Source: Skeletonema tropicum
Lineage: Eukaryota; Bacillariophyta; Thalassiosirophyceae; Thalassiosirales; Thalassiosiraceae
Reading direction: 5' to 3'
Assembly: GCA_037178625.1 (NCBI GenBank)
Contig: CM074130.1
Coordinates: 1,612,001 to 1,676,000, forward strand
Length of the DNA stretch: 64,000 nucleotides
This document shows positions 32,002 to 43,498 of this stretch, in pieces. How positions within the stretch are numbered: position 1 is the stretch's first letter; the number at the start of each line of letters is the position of its first letter. The notes under the pieces were generated by a model that made no database searches, was not told the DNA's origin, and saw only the letters and a program-made list of their open reading frames with translations. The position numbers were made by a program, and so were the translations under genes.

Positions 32002-32891
32002 ATGCTGTCATCTGCACTTCCTCGAACCGCTCTCGTGAAAGCGTTGAGTGGCAACAGCTGCAAATCGGCGGCAAAAGATGCGCTGCAAAGATCCCTAGCG
32101 TACACTATAACCAAACCAATTATTTCGACACCGCGATGCTTGTGTACTTTGACTTCATCATCGCATACAATGACAACACAAGATCGCAACAGATACAACC
32201 ATCCTGATCATCAACTTATGATACAAAAAAGAACAAACTTTTCATTTGCCGGACCACGCAAGCTAAGTGACATTTTGAAAACAGAACTCCTGGAAGATAA
32301 ATCTTCGACTGAAATCTCGGATATGTGGATGACATACCACGAGGGCAAAGAAAATGTTCATGGTATTGTTATGGATGGGAAGAAGGGGAAGAATTTATTG
32401 AGTAAAGCTGCGCAGTGGTGAGTTTCGCTTTGGCAAGAACACTTCTATCAAACATTTCGAACTTATTTTGGCACATATTATTATCATCTGACAATTGTAT
32501 TTGTATGATTCTTTGGATGTGTATCGCAATCAGTCCATTCTTCATCCAACCCGTATTTAGAGGAGAGGGGCATTTCATGATTGTCTCCCAATTCCAAACA
32601 CCCAACTACTTCCTTCTAGCGCTCCTAGAGGACTACAAAATGGATCCTGCCGCAGCACAACCCCTACTAACAATTTCTGTATTTGACGACCTTGCGGAGG
32701 CAAAAGATGTGGTATTGTTGAGATGCGATATTATTAATAGAGGGATAGAGGATGATGAAGGATATAAGTTATGTCAGAGCTTGATTGAAGACTATCTTGA
32801 GTTTGAAGGTGTTCATATGTTCAACAAAAAGCCTGAGGCGTTTAATGTTGATGAATTTGTGAAGGAGAAAGAACAAAAGTGGAATGAGTGA
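32002..32891 (+). CDS. ATP11: F1-ATPase assembly factor ATP11
   Basis: ATP11/ATPAF1 is a mitochondrial chaperone that binds the beta subunit during assembly of the F1 sector. Two exons (32002-32417 and 32534-32891) join across a 116-bp GTGAGT...CAG intron to give 257 aa. The junction recreates AAQ-CPFFIQPVFRGEGHF, the most conserved block of the family. Upstream is the entry helix STEISDMWMTYHEGKENVHG, and downstream LLTISVFDDLAEAKDVVLLR and the C-terminal YLEFEGVHMFNKKPEAFN. The N-terminus (MLSSALPRTALVKALSGNS) is a typical mitochondrial presequence. Confidence 0.93.
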
Positions 32892-33432
32892 GACTGAGAT
32901 GCCACAAGAGCAATTGCTGTTACTAACTTATAGAAAGTACAATACACTGGTTGTTGTCACAATTTGTATAAAGTTCTTTGCATGCAGGATCCTAAACTGT
33001 TCTTGCTTTCTCCTCTGATCCTGAATTTTGACAAGCATCATCTATGATTCTCGATTAAAGTAGTAGACGACATGAAGCATCTTTGTCGTTGCAATACTTA
33101 TCTCTCAAAAGCAACTTCTGCCATCCCAAGAAGATCTGAGACCTTTCAAGAAGGGCTTTTCTCTTTCTCTGGCTGGAGCCCTGTAGGGTTTCTACAGCGG
33201 AACTCATAGTATCTTCCTTCATTCCAAGCAAGAGCAGGTCGCGAACCCGAGCCTCTACCTCTATTCTATGTCGGTAATGTGTACAGAGCGAGGTAACGCG
33301 AACGTGCACGACAGATAAATCAATAGTGTAGGCGGCGGCAGCTGTAGGAGGCGTGTGCAGTTTGTTCTTCACCACATTCAATAGCTACAGGGATAGCTCA
33401 TATCAACTTTCTAAAAATTACATTGCAAAACG
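32892..33432. other. Intergenic spacer ATP11 / SERINC
   Basis: 541 bp. A 108-codon minus-strand frame (33055-33381) is present, but its product resembles no family and I do not call it. No RNA gene or repeat is visible. Confidence 0.35.
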
Positions 33433-34797
33433 ATGGGAATCATCTCCGGTCTTGTGAGTTCAATCGTATCAGGCGTCACATTCTGTTTCTGCTCAGCATC
33501 CGCCAGCTTGTGTTCTGCCTGGTGCGGAAATGACAAACCATCAACTAGTCCTCCAAGTGCGAAGAGTGGGCGGATGAGGAGCGTAGTGCTGTTGGGGTTC
33601 AGTATCATCGTTGCTTTAGCGTTTCAATATGGTCTCGGTCCGAATGTTGAGCAACTTAAATGGTCGTATTTCGTAGATGCATGGACGCAATCATGCGACA
33701 ATGATAATCCAGAGCTTGTCAAAGTGTGCTCGGGAAATGCGGGTGTATACAGGGCATCGTCCGCGGCGTTTCTCTTCTTTGTTATATTTGGACTGGCTGC
33801 TCTGTGCAAACCAACTGCAAATCGTGATGCTTGGCCGGCAAAATACGCTCTTTATTGTCTACTTTGCGCCGGCACTTGTTTCATCCCTAATGGTCCACTC
33901 TTTATGCCGATATATCTATGGATTGCCCGAGTTGGGAGTGTCTTTTTCGTTCTATTACAACAAATTATATTGGTGGATGTCGCCTATAACTGGAACGAAT
34001 CATGGATCGAAAAGGCAGACAACGCAGAGATAGATGAAGGTGCAGGCAAGGGCAAGAAGTGGCTTGGGGCAATATTATTTTCATGTTTCATTCTATTTGC
34101 TGGGTCGTTAGCAGCTATTATCATCATGTTTCTTTACTTTGGAGGATGCCGAGCAAATGATGCGTTCATTAGCATTACACTGGCAGGATCAATCATAGCA
34201 ACAATTGTTCAGCTGACAGTGTCGGAGACTGGGAGTCTACTGACATCGGCATCAATGACAGCATATTTTACATATTTATGTGGAGCTGCCGTGTCGAAAA
34301 ATTCAAACGCAGAATGCAATCCAAAGTTGGGTGAAACCTCAGTTGGCAATATTGTGATCGGGCTGCTTCTTGTATTCATATCACTCATGTGGACGGGTTT
34401 CAGCTATACAAACGACAAGCGACTCGGAGGATCAATAACTGCCGCCCCCGAAGCTACAATTACAGATGCGGAAGAAGGTAAGCCAGTCGGAGGTGTCGTG
34501 GTAAATAACGAAGATGCGGGTGCAAACGAAGAAGACACTACTGAAGCATCCGAAGCGATATCGCCTAAAACATTCAACAACTCGTGGAAATTGAACGCAG
34601 TGATGGCTCTTGTATGCTGTTGGTATGCAATGACACTCACAGGTTGGGGTTCAATTGATAAAAGAGGTGATATATCCAATCCCGATGCAGGCGACGTATC
34701 GATGTGGATGTTGATTGTATCACAGTGGATTGCATTGTTGTTGTATATTTGGACTTTGGTTGCACCCAGTCTCTTTCCCGATCGCGACTTCTCGTAG
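33433..34797 (+). CDS. Serine incorporator (SERINC/TDE1) family membrane protein
   Basis: SERINC proteins are polytopic membrane proteins linked to serine incorporation into membrane lipids, or to lipid scrambling. Single exon, 454 aa, the normal length. The N-terminus is Cys-rich after the first helix (VTFCFCSASASLCSAWCG), then about ten hydrophobic segments. Family hallmarks include WSYFVDAW...SC before a cysteine-containing loop (VKVCSGNAGVYRASSAAFLFF), PNGPLFMPIYLWIARVGSVFF, VDVAYNWNESW and the C-terminal MLIVSQWIALLLYIWTLVAP. A negatively charged cytosolic loop (about 350-375) precedes the last helices. No targeting presequence is seen; plasma membrane or endomembrane is likely. Confidence 0.93.
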   Translation: MGIISGLVSSIVSGVTFCFCSASASLCSAWCGNDKPSTSPPSAKSGRMRSVVLLGFSIIVALAFQYGLGPNVEQLKWSYFVDAWTQSCDNDNPELVKVCSGNAGVYRASSAAFLFFVIFGLAALCKPTANRDAWPAKYALYCLLCAGTCFIPNGPLFMPIYLWIARVGSVFFVLLQQIILVDVAYNWNESWIEKADNAEIDEGAGKGKKWLGAILFSCFILFAGSLAAIIIMFLYFGGCRANDAFISITLAGSIIATIVQLTVSETGSLLTSASMTAYFTYLCGAAVSKNSNAECNPKLGETSVGNIVIGLLLVFISLMWTGFSYTNDKRLGGSITAAPEATITDAEEGKPVGGVVVNNEDAGANEEDTTEASEAISPKTFNNSWKLNAVMALVCCWYAMTLTGWGSIDKRGDISNPDAGDVSMWMLIVSQWIALLLYIWTLVAPSLFPDRDFS

Positions 34798-34837
34798 AGC
34801 ATCCACAATAAATAATATATTTGTAGTATCCTCGTGT

Positions 34838-36406
34838 TTATGTGGCTCTCCCTTTCTCTACCCATTCATTGCACGTCATTTCAAGAGCATGCTGTAGTTC
34901 CATTCTTTCTAGAACACACCTTCCACTTACAAACTGCTGACGTTCCTCGGTTTGTGTTTGTTTCAGCTGCTTTTTCAATGCGCGGCTCTGTCGAATGTGC
35001 TGTATCATGTCCGGGTGCGGTTTCTTTTTTCGCTTAGGCTTTTCCTCTACTACGCCTTGGTTCTGTAATTCTAACTTTTCTTCAAGATCAATCTTTTCTT
35101 TGTCAATTGCGGCATTTGTAGTTCGAGTGTCAGCATTTTGTTTGGCTTCTAACTCCTCCAAACTTGCTAACAGCTGCTTCCGGAGGCCATCTTCTAACTG
35201 AGGATGTGAATGAATCTTGAACATTGCTGCGAGCGGTAGGTGATCTGTTGGAACTCGCTCGTTTGGCAATCCGGTCTTTGCACTTTCAGCGTCGTCCTCC
35301 AAGGTTGACCAATATTTGATTGCTTCAAGTGTATTTGACGTGTATACAAAGTGATCTAATTTCCAAGGTATCAAAGATAGCTCAGCTGATTGAGTAGAGC
35401 TATCATTGCTTTCATCATGATCAAGAGCCATCCTGGTAGGTCCTGTCGTTGCCCTTTTCAAAACCCAGCAATTGTCATAGACGTAATTTTCCACGTCGTC
35501 ATACAAATTGTGCCATTGTTTCAAGTGATCTGAAGTAACAGAAGTCGGCGGTATTCGAAGAGCTGCTGCACATTCACGAAGTTTGTATTCCTCCATTTCA
35601 CTTTTCGTGTTTGTGTCTTCTTCTTTTGGCGGTGTACTGTTGCTATTGTCGTCGGCATCGTTTGCAATGAATGCACTGACACAAGAACCAATCGAAATCT
35701 CACAGTTATAGTCTCCAGCAATAATGAGTGGAAGTGTGTAGGGATGATGAGATGAGAACGATAACGTTTGTCCCAGACATTGTTGAATCTGCGCACACCT
35801 TCTTTCTTCTCTCGAAGCGTCTAGATGAATTGATGAGATGACAATCGATGCATCATCACTATCTGCAGGACGAAATGCTTGCGCAATACATGTATTTGTA
35901 TGATCGTCTTCGCCACCACTTTGTTTATTGCAAGACACTGGCACCCATTTATTTGTCATGTAAAATATTCCATTTGTAACTGCAACATCAGCCCGTAGAA
36001 CTCTTCGGTTGCGCTCCGCAATCTTGTCAAGCTGTTGCTGTGATGGAAGAATGACTTGGTACTTTGATAGAAGAGGCTTGATCCACGCCGGAAGAACAAA
36101 CGGCTGCGGTTTGTCACTGCAGCTACCTACATTCTCTTCATCATTGCCTCTCTCAAGCTGCAACTCTTGCACACAAATGAAATCAGTGCCACAATTTTCC
36201 AGACATGTTAGCAGTTTGGGTAGACGAGTTTCATTAAGGAGCAAGTCATCGTCCTTGACCCATTCAAATGCGGCGAATGGCTGTATCTCTCCAGTGCGTT
36301 GATCGATTGGCCTTACGTAGAGGGGTGCAAGGAGATTGAAGCTGGAGACGCTGATGATATCGCTTGAGCTAGATACTAGCCGTGTGCCGTACTGAATCTT
36401 CGACAT
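34838..36406 (-). CDS. Endonuclease/exonuclease/phosphatase protein, CCR4/Angel-type
   Basis: The EEP fold includes CCR4-type poly(A) deadenylases and nocturnin/Angel phosphatases. From the Met at 36406 (MSKIQYGTRLVS) the product is 522 aa; the frame stays open back to 36658, but that extension looks like 5' UTR. Motifs in order: SVSSFNLLAP with the catalytic Asn; FICVQELQ with the metal-binding Glu; VISSIHLDAS with the catalytic His; LIIAGDYNCE (GDxN); WKLDHFVY; and VPTDHLPLAA with the terminal DH pair. The C-terminal ~110 residues form a charged helical tail (KPKRKKKPHPDMIQHIRQS). The exact substrate (mRNA, 2',3'-cyclic phosphate or other) cannot be told. Confidence 0.85.
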   Translation of the reverse strand: MSKIQYGTRLVSSSSDIISVSSFNLLAPLYVRPIDQRTGEIQPFAAFEWVKDDDLLLNETRLPKLLTCLENCGTDFICVQELQLERGNDEENVGSCSDKPQPFVLPAWIKPLLSKYQVILPSQQQLDKIAERNRRVLRADVAVTNGIFYMTNKWVPVSCNKQSGGEDDHTNTCIAQAFRPADSDDASIVISSIHLDASREERRCAQIQQCLGQTLSFSSHHPYTLPLIIAGDYNCEISIGSCVSAFIANDADDNSNSTPPKEEDTNTKSEMEEYKLRECAAALRIPPTSVTSDHLKQWHNLYDDVENYVYDNCWVLKRATTGPTRMALDHDESNDSSTQSAELSLIPWKLDHFVYTSNTLEAIKYWSTLEDDAESAKTGLPNERVPTDHLPLAAMFKIHSHPQLEDGLRKQLLASLEELEAKQNADTRTTNAAIDKEKIDLEEKLELQNQGVVEEKPKRKKKPHPDMIQHIRQSRALKKQLKQTQTEERQQFVSGRCVLERMELQHALEMTCNEWVEKGRAT

Positions 36407-36759
36407 GGTTGTATGATGGCTTTTTTGAAAAAGTGGACGGTGACGGAGAGGAGATCCTATTTCAGGTTTATTAGGGTCCCGAGCAAGGGTAAATAAGCAT
36501 CCGTACCCTAAAAAAGGCCTCACAGACCGGGTATTTATCCAGGAAGATACCCCAGTCCGTCCGCCGTCCGATAATTGCTCACCTCGCCACGCTCCAAGTT
36601 TCAATTCACCAAGCCAAAACAGCACCGTAGTAGGACGCATTGAAGAGGCTAGCAGCACTTGGTTCTACAGTATATAATATTATTATCGAGCAGTAGTAAG
36701 CAGAAGTAGAAGGATCATTATTTGCGTTTATCGTTGTTAAAAAAACAAATCAAGAAACC
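36407..36759. promoter_or_regulatory. Divergent promoter region, EEP protein / eIF3e
   Basis: 353 bp between divergent starts. It includes a T/A-rich stretch near 36670-36745 before the eIF3e ATG. No clear motif. Confidence 0.3.
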
Positions 36760-38439
36760 ATGACAGCACCAACAGAGACACCGGCCACCGACGCCGCAGC
36801 CTACGATCTCACCTCCAACATCTCGCCATACCTCGACCTCCACATGATGTTCCCCCTCCTCGAGTACATCGACTCACTCATCTCCTCGGGTTCCATCTCC
36901 TACAACGCCATGGACGTCGCACAGGCTCGCTTGGAGCTTCTCAAGCCCACTCACATGGTCGATTATGCAATGGACATTTATCGTGAGGTTCATGGGGCGG
37001 ATGCGCAGATTCCTCAGGAGATGGAGGATCAGAAGGCTGGGGTGTTTCAAAAGTTGGAGGAGCTAAAGGATGGGCAGGCGGCGTTTGAGGAACTTTGTCG
37101 TAATGAGGAAGCTAGGGTGAGTAAAGATGATTTCTCTTGACCATTTTTGGTAGTCTATATTTAGTTTGTCGTCAAGCTCTCATGCACTTACTTTGTACTT
37201 TTGTGCTGTATTTCGAACAAATAATGTAAACAACAGGCAAACCTCGTCAGTAGCAATCAATGGAACGTACAATCGATCACATCCAATGCAAGCTACGGTA
37301 TTACAGCTGAAACTATCGAAAACTATTACAAATTCGCCAAGTTCAACTTTGACTGTGGTGACTACCAACAAGGACGGGACATGATTGAGAATTATCTTTC
37401 CCTCTTTGCATCCCCTCCCAAGCAGCGCAAGGAGGATGCAGATGATGAGGATGACGAACTCGCGGGGGGCGATGACAGTAGGAACGCAGCGGAAGATGAG
37501 AAGACCGGAAACCCCAACATGTACTACCTCACCTCGGTCGACACGACTCTCCTTCAGGTCTTGTGGGGGAAACTTTCGTGTGAGATTCTTGTCGAAGACT
37601 GGGAAGAAGCTGCGGTTGCACTTGTGGCAGTTAAAACTGCAATTGAATCTCTTGCTTCGTCAAGCAAGCTCAGTCCACTTGATGCACTCCACCAGCGCAC
37701 TTGGTTATTGCACTGGAGTTTATTTGTATTTTGGAACGATGCCTCTGGTAAAGGATTGGAAAGTATGGTGGATCTATTCACTTCGGAGAAGTACCTCCAG
37801 GCCATTACGACACATGCTCCTCACTTGCTCAGATATCTCACCGCGGCTGTCTTGTTGTGCAAACGTCGTGCGGCGAAAAAGGCTGGGAACAATTCGAATG
37901 CAGAGGGGAGGAGATTGTTGCGGGATTTGGTCAAGGTCATGAAACAATGTGAATACTCTGATCCTATCGTGGAATTTGTAGAGCAGTTATCAGTGAAGTT
38001 TGATTTCGAAGCTGCCCAGTCACAGCTAGCCTTGTGTGAGAAGGTGCTCTCGACGGACTTTTTCCTTTGCAAGCAGACAGAATTGTTCATGGAGGAAGCA
38101 AGGGTGTTTGTTTTTGAAAACTATTGCCGTATCCATCACAAAATCGATTTAACGACACTTGGTGAAAAACTTGCCATGGATCGTGATCGAGCGGAACGTT
38201 GGATTGTTGACTTGATTCGAAATGCCATGTTGGATGCTAAAATTGATTCAGAAGAGGGATGTGTTGTAATGGGAACTGGTAGCACAAGTGTGTACGAAAA
38301 GGTGATGGATAGAACAAAAGAGCTCACTGCGAGAAGTGGAGGATTAGTTGTGAATCTCCGTGGCTACATGAATGATGCCAAAAGAGAGAAGATCCGAAAG
38401 GAGAGAAAGGCCAGAGAAGCCATGGAGGCAGAATATTAA
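36760..38439 (+). CDS. EIF3E: Translation initiation factor eIF3 subunit e (INT6)
   Basis: eIF3e is a PCI subunit of the eIF3 complex that helps recruit mRNA to the 40S ribosome. Two exons (36760-37116 and 37237-38439) splice in phase 0 over a 120-bp GTGAGT...CAG intron, giving 519 aa. The family start is clear: YDLTSNISPYLDLHMMFPLL, then KPTHMVDYAMDIYREVHG. Exon 2 has YYKFAKFNFDCGDYQQ, LWGKLSCEILVEDWEEA, QRTWLLHWSLFVFWND and HAPHLLRYLTAAVLLCKR. The PCI winged helix follows with DRAERWIVDLIRNAMLDAKI. An acidic insert (DDEDDELAGGDDS) near 185 is lineage-specific. Confidence 0.96.
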
Positions 38440-40154
38440 AGTTATAGGAGTATTACTGTTACTAACTAAAGAAAGAAAGAATAGAAGTACTGTGCGACTC
38501 TTGATCTTCTTAAAGTATCAATATAATTACATGAATATTCAGACGCAAAGTTCGTATGAGCTGGACCACAGCAATATCTTCTTCCTGCTCATGAATAACA
38601 ATAAAATATAGAAATGAGCAGCTTATGGAAACAAGAAGACATAAGAACAGTTACGCATTAACATATGATGTAGAGAAATAGGAGTAACCAGCTTGGACAT
38701 GTTTGGGCATGCTTGGACTTGCAAATAGTACTAGAGGGTCACGATTCACGATAGGCTTGTCTACCCTTGATTCAATCATTATGATGTATCGTATCTATTG
38801 TCGTCAATAGTATGCGCATGAATCGCTGCTATTCATAGAAGTAGATGCATTAGTTCTGCGCACTATGATTGCATACTTTCTTCCAACAACTCAGTCTTGC
38901 TGCACCAAGGCGTTGCTATCCACATCCGTCGACCAATTCGTACCCAGCAGGCCTCACAGGCGTCTTCGGGACCAACCCGAGTCCCTCCAGGTTTAAGTTC
39001 TCCTTTACTGACACTGGCGTCTCTCTAGAGAGACTAGCGGTACAATAACTATATATGTAACAGAAATTTTTAAAGTACGTCTGGTGGGCCCTCAAGAGGC
39101 GACATTATCTATGTATGCTAAGTATAACGAACATGTGCTGCAGTTAGATAGATACTTAGATGGATAGATAGATTATTTTAGTCACTTCTCTCTTGCTGCT
39201 GTTACCTAGCTACCATAAGATCGGATGCAATTGGGTCTTGCGTAGGTAGGGTATCTGGGATTGCAGGGGAGGCAACAAAGCTGTGTAAACGTAAAAGACA
39301 AAGCTTGATAAAGGATTGTGTGATTATTTTAGAGTTTGATTGGCCAAAGAGTGCATCTGTGCATTGTCCAGTGGTTACTGTGGCTGATGCGACTATGACG
39401 CACTTGACGTAATCATTATTCTATGTCACTCAAATACTATCGAGAGGTTTCCAACGAAATCGACTGACTCTTGTGAATCCCGTCTAAGCTCACACTCCCT
39501 CTGAAACCGTCGTCAGTAGGATATTGAATATTGAATAAATAAGTAAGTACTTACCTCTAGCTACAATACTGATGTACTCCTATTTACCAGATCGCACCTA
39601 ATACCTAATCTAGGTATCCATCTAGAGTGTGCTAATGTAGCAAGTTAGCAAATCTTGGTAAAGTTTTGTAAAATCGAGTTTATTTTACCGAGACGCTGGC
39701 ACGATTAAGTGACACTATGTAAATACTTAGTAGGTACTTACCATCATTACCTTCGGAATAACCTTTCTATTGAAGTTTATCGGACAGCTCGACTACCGAG
39801 AGGCTCTCCTCTCTCTAACCCCCAAGGAGGAATTGATTCTGGTGCGTGCGTCCCTCTGGAAATGTCTTTTCTGGTAAAAGTATTTAAGTATTGACTTGGT
39901 ATTGAACAATTGTATCTTGGTGTCTCACACTCCTCATCGGTGGCATTCCGGAACTTCGGATTGTGCGACGTGGGAAGTGCTGAGAGGAACACAGCTGCTT
40001 TGACACCGTACTTTAGTACTCTGGCAGATAAATGTATTTAGGCTAGTTCATTTGTGAATTTTATGATTCTCGTTGACACGTTGATACATAACTAGTCTTG
40101 ATTTAGAGGTACAGATACGGCTTAAGCTTCAGGTCTCAACCCATCCACAACTAG
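38440..40154. other. Long intergenic region with satellite relic
   Basis: No gene is supported. Visible items: a relic of the 184-bp satellite at about 38785-38835 (tcgtatctattgtcgtcaat, then gcgcatgaatcgctgc); a 16-bp palindrome GTCTCTCTAGAGAGAC near 39023; agatagata-type simple repeats near 39145-39175; and many short 'acttagta/gtacttac' boxes. The region looks like old repeat-derived DNA. Confidence 0.5.
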
Positions 40155-40268
40155 GGTGCACCGTGTGCGAGGAAAAGAGAAGAGATAAAGCAGTTGTACA
40201 TAGGCGCAGCACGCAGCCGAGGCTGAACAGTGAGCAGCAACCTCAGGAAGGCACAGGTATCTTGATTT

Positions 40269-40451
40269 TGTTGAAACAATACCGAAGCAGACAATAAACC
40301 CAACCCCAGCATGAACCGTAATATCTTTATACAGTAGATATTATTTTAATTATGGTCATTGTCTTCATTCTTCCTCATGGTCAAAACACGACGTGTCGAA
40401 GTGTTGTTGAAGGAACTTCAACTTAGTTCCTAAAATGTATATTTCTTAACA
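40269..40451 (-). repeat. 3' LTR of the Copia element
   Basis: Complete 183-bp LTR. Its right 110 bp match 43499-43618 nearly perfectly, suggesting recent insertion. Confidence 0.9.
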
Positions 40452-40474
40452 CACTCCTGTGATGTCATGGTGGT

Positions 40475-43400
40475 TTACTCGCCCATAGACATCAGTAACT
40501 CCAATGCGTCTAGGAATTCCTGGTTGAGTATCTTTCTCCTGTCTGGTAGTAGTTCGATTGGTGTATCTAGTATCTCTTTTTCATCAGAGTAGTTCACCGC
40601 CACGTTCATCAAGGCAGCCCTCATTTTGTAGAATTCGCTTCCCTGTAGTGGTTTAGTGTTGATATCTGCCCACATATCGTCAGTCGGACAATATTCTATC
40701 TCCAGATCACCTTGGTCTATTTTGTCCTTCACTAGAAAGTATCGTGCTTTGATGTGTTTTGTTGTTCGTTTTGAGCTCGACATTCGCCCATTCTTCTCCA
40801 TTAGAATTGCTGACTTGTTGTCCTGCATCAGGATGTTGTGCTCAACATTGTAGCCCAATGATTCAAGGAAGTATTTACACCACAAAATTGTTGGTAGTAG
40901 GTCGTACACACCCACCAGCTCGCCTTCGGTACTACTTCGTACGTTCAGCTTCTGTTTCCCGGACATGCTTACTATAGCTCCTTTCCCCATCGACATCATG
41001 CCACCGTTATGTCCCTTACAGTCATTGTGTGTCATGTATGATGCGTCGACCCACCATCTTATCACGTTCAGCGAGTCCACGCTCAATGTCAGTTTCATGT
41101 ATTCGGTTCCGTTTAAGTACTTCAACACTCTGAGTAGTTTCTTCCAGTCATCTTCGTCAGGTTCCTTCACTCGAGTTGTTAGGAAGGCCACTGCTGTTTG
41201 TATGTCTCGACGCGCCCTGCACGACAAGAACAAAAGCTGTGCCACGGTGTGGTGGAACTGTCTCGCCTGTTCCTCTGGTAGAAGCTTACGCTCGTCATCA
41301 TCTCTAACTTTGAATAGGTTTTCCCCGGCCGGTGTAGCTGCCGTACCTGTTATACTTTCCGGGAACGCCTCAAAGATTTTGTATAGATATTTGATCATGG
41401 ATACGCGTGCGACTCCCTTCTTACTGAAGTCTAGGTCCATCCCAAGGTAGTCATGTATCTTGCCTCGACGCACCGTGAGCTTCTCCCCATATATACTAGC
41501 CAGGTACTCCGCGAATAGTGTGATTTCAAATGGATCCTTGTGCGATACTTTAAGATCATCGACGTGCCATGTTACCGTCATCTGTTCCCCTGATTCAGTT
41601 GTTTTTGTTGCAACACAAGGGTCATAGTCAGATACTTTGAAACCGTATGCTTCTAGATCTTTCACAAGCTTCTTGTAGAAAAGTAAAGCCGATCGTAACA
41701 GGCCATATAGTGCTTTGTTGATCTTCACGTAAAGGACTGGTTTTCCGTTCTCCATGGTAACGTACTTCCTGTACAGTGTTGGATCCACAAGAACCATTAG
41801 TTCTGCCATTTTCCCTTTCAGTATCATGTGTACGTGTTCATCTGTTAAAGTCGATAAATATGCCCCTGGAATATCCATTGTTGCGACGTCTCGTCCTTCA
41901 TGAGCTTCAATGGCTGTTGTCATCATCATGCCTTCTAATGTTGCAGTTGGTGAGGTTGCATCTTCCTTAGATATATCTTTCCGTTGTTGACTACCGTTTG
42001 CTACCCCCCTTCCTTTGATGGTTCCATCTCTTTTCTCAGTCAAAAACATTAATGCCGCTAGTGCCTTTTGCCGTTCCTCTTCGGATAGGTCAGTAGCTTT
42101 GACTGGTAGGAATGCTACTAAATCGTGTAGTTGTTTTAGCTCTTTCGACACGGCCTTCTCGCCTCTTTCACCGAATTTCTTCAGACCGACATGCATCATA
42201 AATTGTTGTGCGAGTATTACTCCCAGTATGTGATCGTCTGCATCTTCCTCCGACATCGGCGTAACTTCCATCTCCGCCGTGTTCACATTTACCGTACCAT
42301 TTGTTGTATTTACGTTCACCACACCATCTTCGTATATTTTCCCGGTCATACTCGGTTCGTAGTTACTAGGTGCCTTACGTACACGGATTGGTCTCCTCGC
42401 CTCAGCCATTTCCGAAGTTCTTGTCTGTAGAGTCTGTTGTAGTGCTCGTCTTTCCTCTCCTAGGCTTGTATCCTCCTCTGTTGTATCATCCTCTAGTTCC
42501 GGTTGTGGATCATACCATTCTTCATCAGCATTTTCGACAGGTTGTTGTAGCACTCCTGTATTTTGATCGTCATCACCATTCTCATCAGTATGCACTCCTG
42601 TGCTCTCATCGTCGTCTTCGGCTTCATTTTCGGCCTCGTCGTCCGTCACAGCAATAACATCATAGTAGTTGTCGTGATTCACTCCTGTAGTCTGAGCGTT
42701 CATACGCGGAAGACTAGCATTGTTATTTTGAGAGGCAATAATATCCTTTGTGGCTGTACTACCAGGAAGCACCTCGACCCATGATTCTGCCGGGTTCTCA
42801 TCTTCATGATAGCGTGTAAGATCAATACCTGGTAGTTCTGCAGGTGTGTGTGAGTGTCGTTCAATGTCACTAGGGAGCGTTTCGGTAGTAACTTCATCAT
42901 CTAGGTCCCAATCGTATCGTTGTTTCATGCTATTCAGGAATTCAAGCTTGCGACCTGCGTTATTCCGTTTAGATTTCCGTCCCCAGGCGTTTATGCGTTT
43001 AATGATGTCATCGGACATGCTGACTGCTTTATTCACATGACGTGACAGGAGCTTTCCTGTCTCGATACAGAAAACATAGTACGTCCCAGTTGCACTACCA
43101 GTGGGGCCAAGAGCAATACCTGGACGAGTTCTTGGCTTGTTGTCGTTAGTGATGTTCCTGATATCAGCTGCCTCGACATATTCTCCAAAGAGAAATTTAC
43201 ACGAGAGGGTAAAATCTGTTACCTGTCCAGTAACAATAGTCCGAGGACTCCATTCTTCGGAGATTCCTTGTGCAGCCGGTAGTGCATTCAACCACCACAC
43301 TGCGAACTCCACCGCTCTAATAATGATCCAATGATGAAGGATCTTAAAAGGTAAAACTGATGTGACACAACGTGCCCTTTCCTGAATAGTCCGGAGGGCG

Positions 43401-43495
43401 CGTTCTATTTCCCCTACATGTTCACGTGGTGCAACGCATTCAATATCCACAAGGCAGTGTTCTCGCGCCTTTTCAAATTCCACGTCAACGAACAC
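40475..43495 (-). CDS. pol: Copia polyprotein remnant (integrase C-part, RT, RNase H)
   Basis: 1006-aa open frame without stops. Residues 1-200 are the end of the integrase (ARCVTSVLPFKILHHWIIIR, then AVEFAVWWLNALP). About 260-400 is an acidic linker. The reverse transcriptase spans roughly 440-720, with VATMDIPGAYL near 540, INKALYGLLRSALLFYKKL, and the catalytic WHVDD near 643 (Y/FVDD in most Copia elements). RNase H lies at about 810-960 with VDASY, SSTEGELVG and DNKSAIL. The first coding residues lie next to the LTR remnant, so the N-terminal Met is fortuitous and the protein is a remnant. It cannot move alone without gag and integrase core. Confidence 0.93.
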   Translation of the reverse strand: MFVDVEFEKAREHCLVDIECVAPREHVGEIERALRTIQERARCVTSVLPFKILHHWIIIRAVEFAVWWLNALPAAQGISEEWSPRTIVTGQVTDFTLSCKFLFGEYVEAADIRNITNDNKPRTRPGIALGPTGSATGTYYVFCIETGKLLSRHVNKAVSMSDDIIKRINAWGRKSKRNNAGRKLEFLNSMKQRYDWDLDDEVTTETLPSDIERHSHTPAELPGIDLTRYHEDENPAESWVEVLPGSTATKDIIASQNNNASLPRMNAQTTGVNHDNYYDVIAVTDDEAENEAEDDDESTGVHTDENGDDDQNTGVLQQPVENADEEWYDPQPELEDDTTEEDTSLGEERRALQQTLQTRTSEMAEARRPIRVRKAPSNYEPSMTGKIYEDGVVNVNTTNGTVNVNTAEMEVTPMSEEDADDHILGVILAQQFMMHVGLKKFGERGEKAVSKELKQLHDLVAFLPVKATDLSEEERQKALAALMFLTEKRDGTIKGRGVANGSQQRKDISKEDATSPTATLEGMMMTTAIEAHEGRDVATMDIPGAYLSTLTDEHVHMILKGKMAELMVLVDPTLYRKYVTMENGKPVLYVKINKALYGLLRSALLFYKKLVKDLEAYGFKVSDYDPCVATKTTESGEQMTVTWHVDDLKVSHKDPFEITLFAEYLASIYGEKLTVRRGKIHDYLGMDLDFSKKGVARVSMIKYLYKIFEAFPESITGTAATPAGENLFKVRDDDERKLLPEEQARQFHHTVAQLLFLSCRARRDIQTAVAFLTTRVKEPDEDDWKKLLRVLKYLNGTEYMKLTLSVDSLNVIRWWVDASYMTHNDCKGHNGGMMSMGKGAIVSMSGKQKLNVRSSTEGELVGVYDLLPTILWCKYFLESLGYNVEHNILMQDNKSAILMEKNGRMSSSKRTTKHIKARYFLVKDKIDQGDLEIEYCPTDDMWADINTKPLQGSEFYKMRAALMNVAVNYSDEKEILDTPIELLPDRRKILNQEFLDALELLMSMGE

Positions 43496-43498
43496 ATC

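Noticed and set aside
33055..33381. 108-codon minus-strand frame upstream of SERINC
   Set aside because: No family resemblance and located in a probable promoter/3' UTR region; not supportable.
42015..43334. Plus-strand frames over the Copia pol region
   Set aside because: Antisense shadows of the 1006-codon pol frame.
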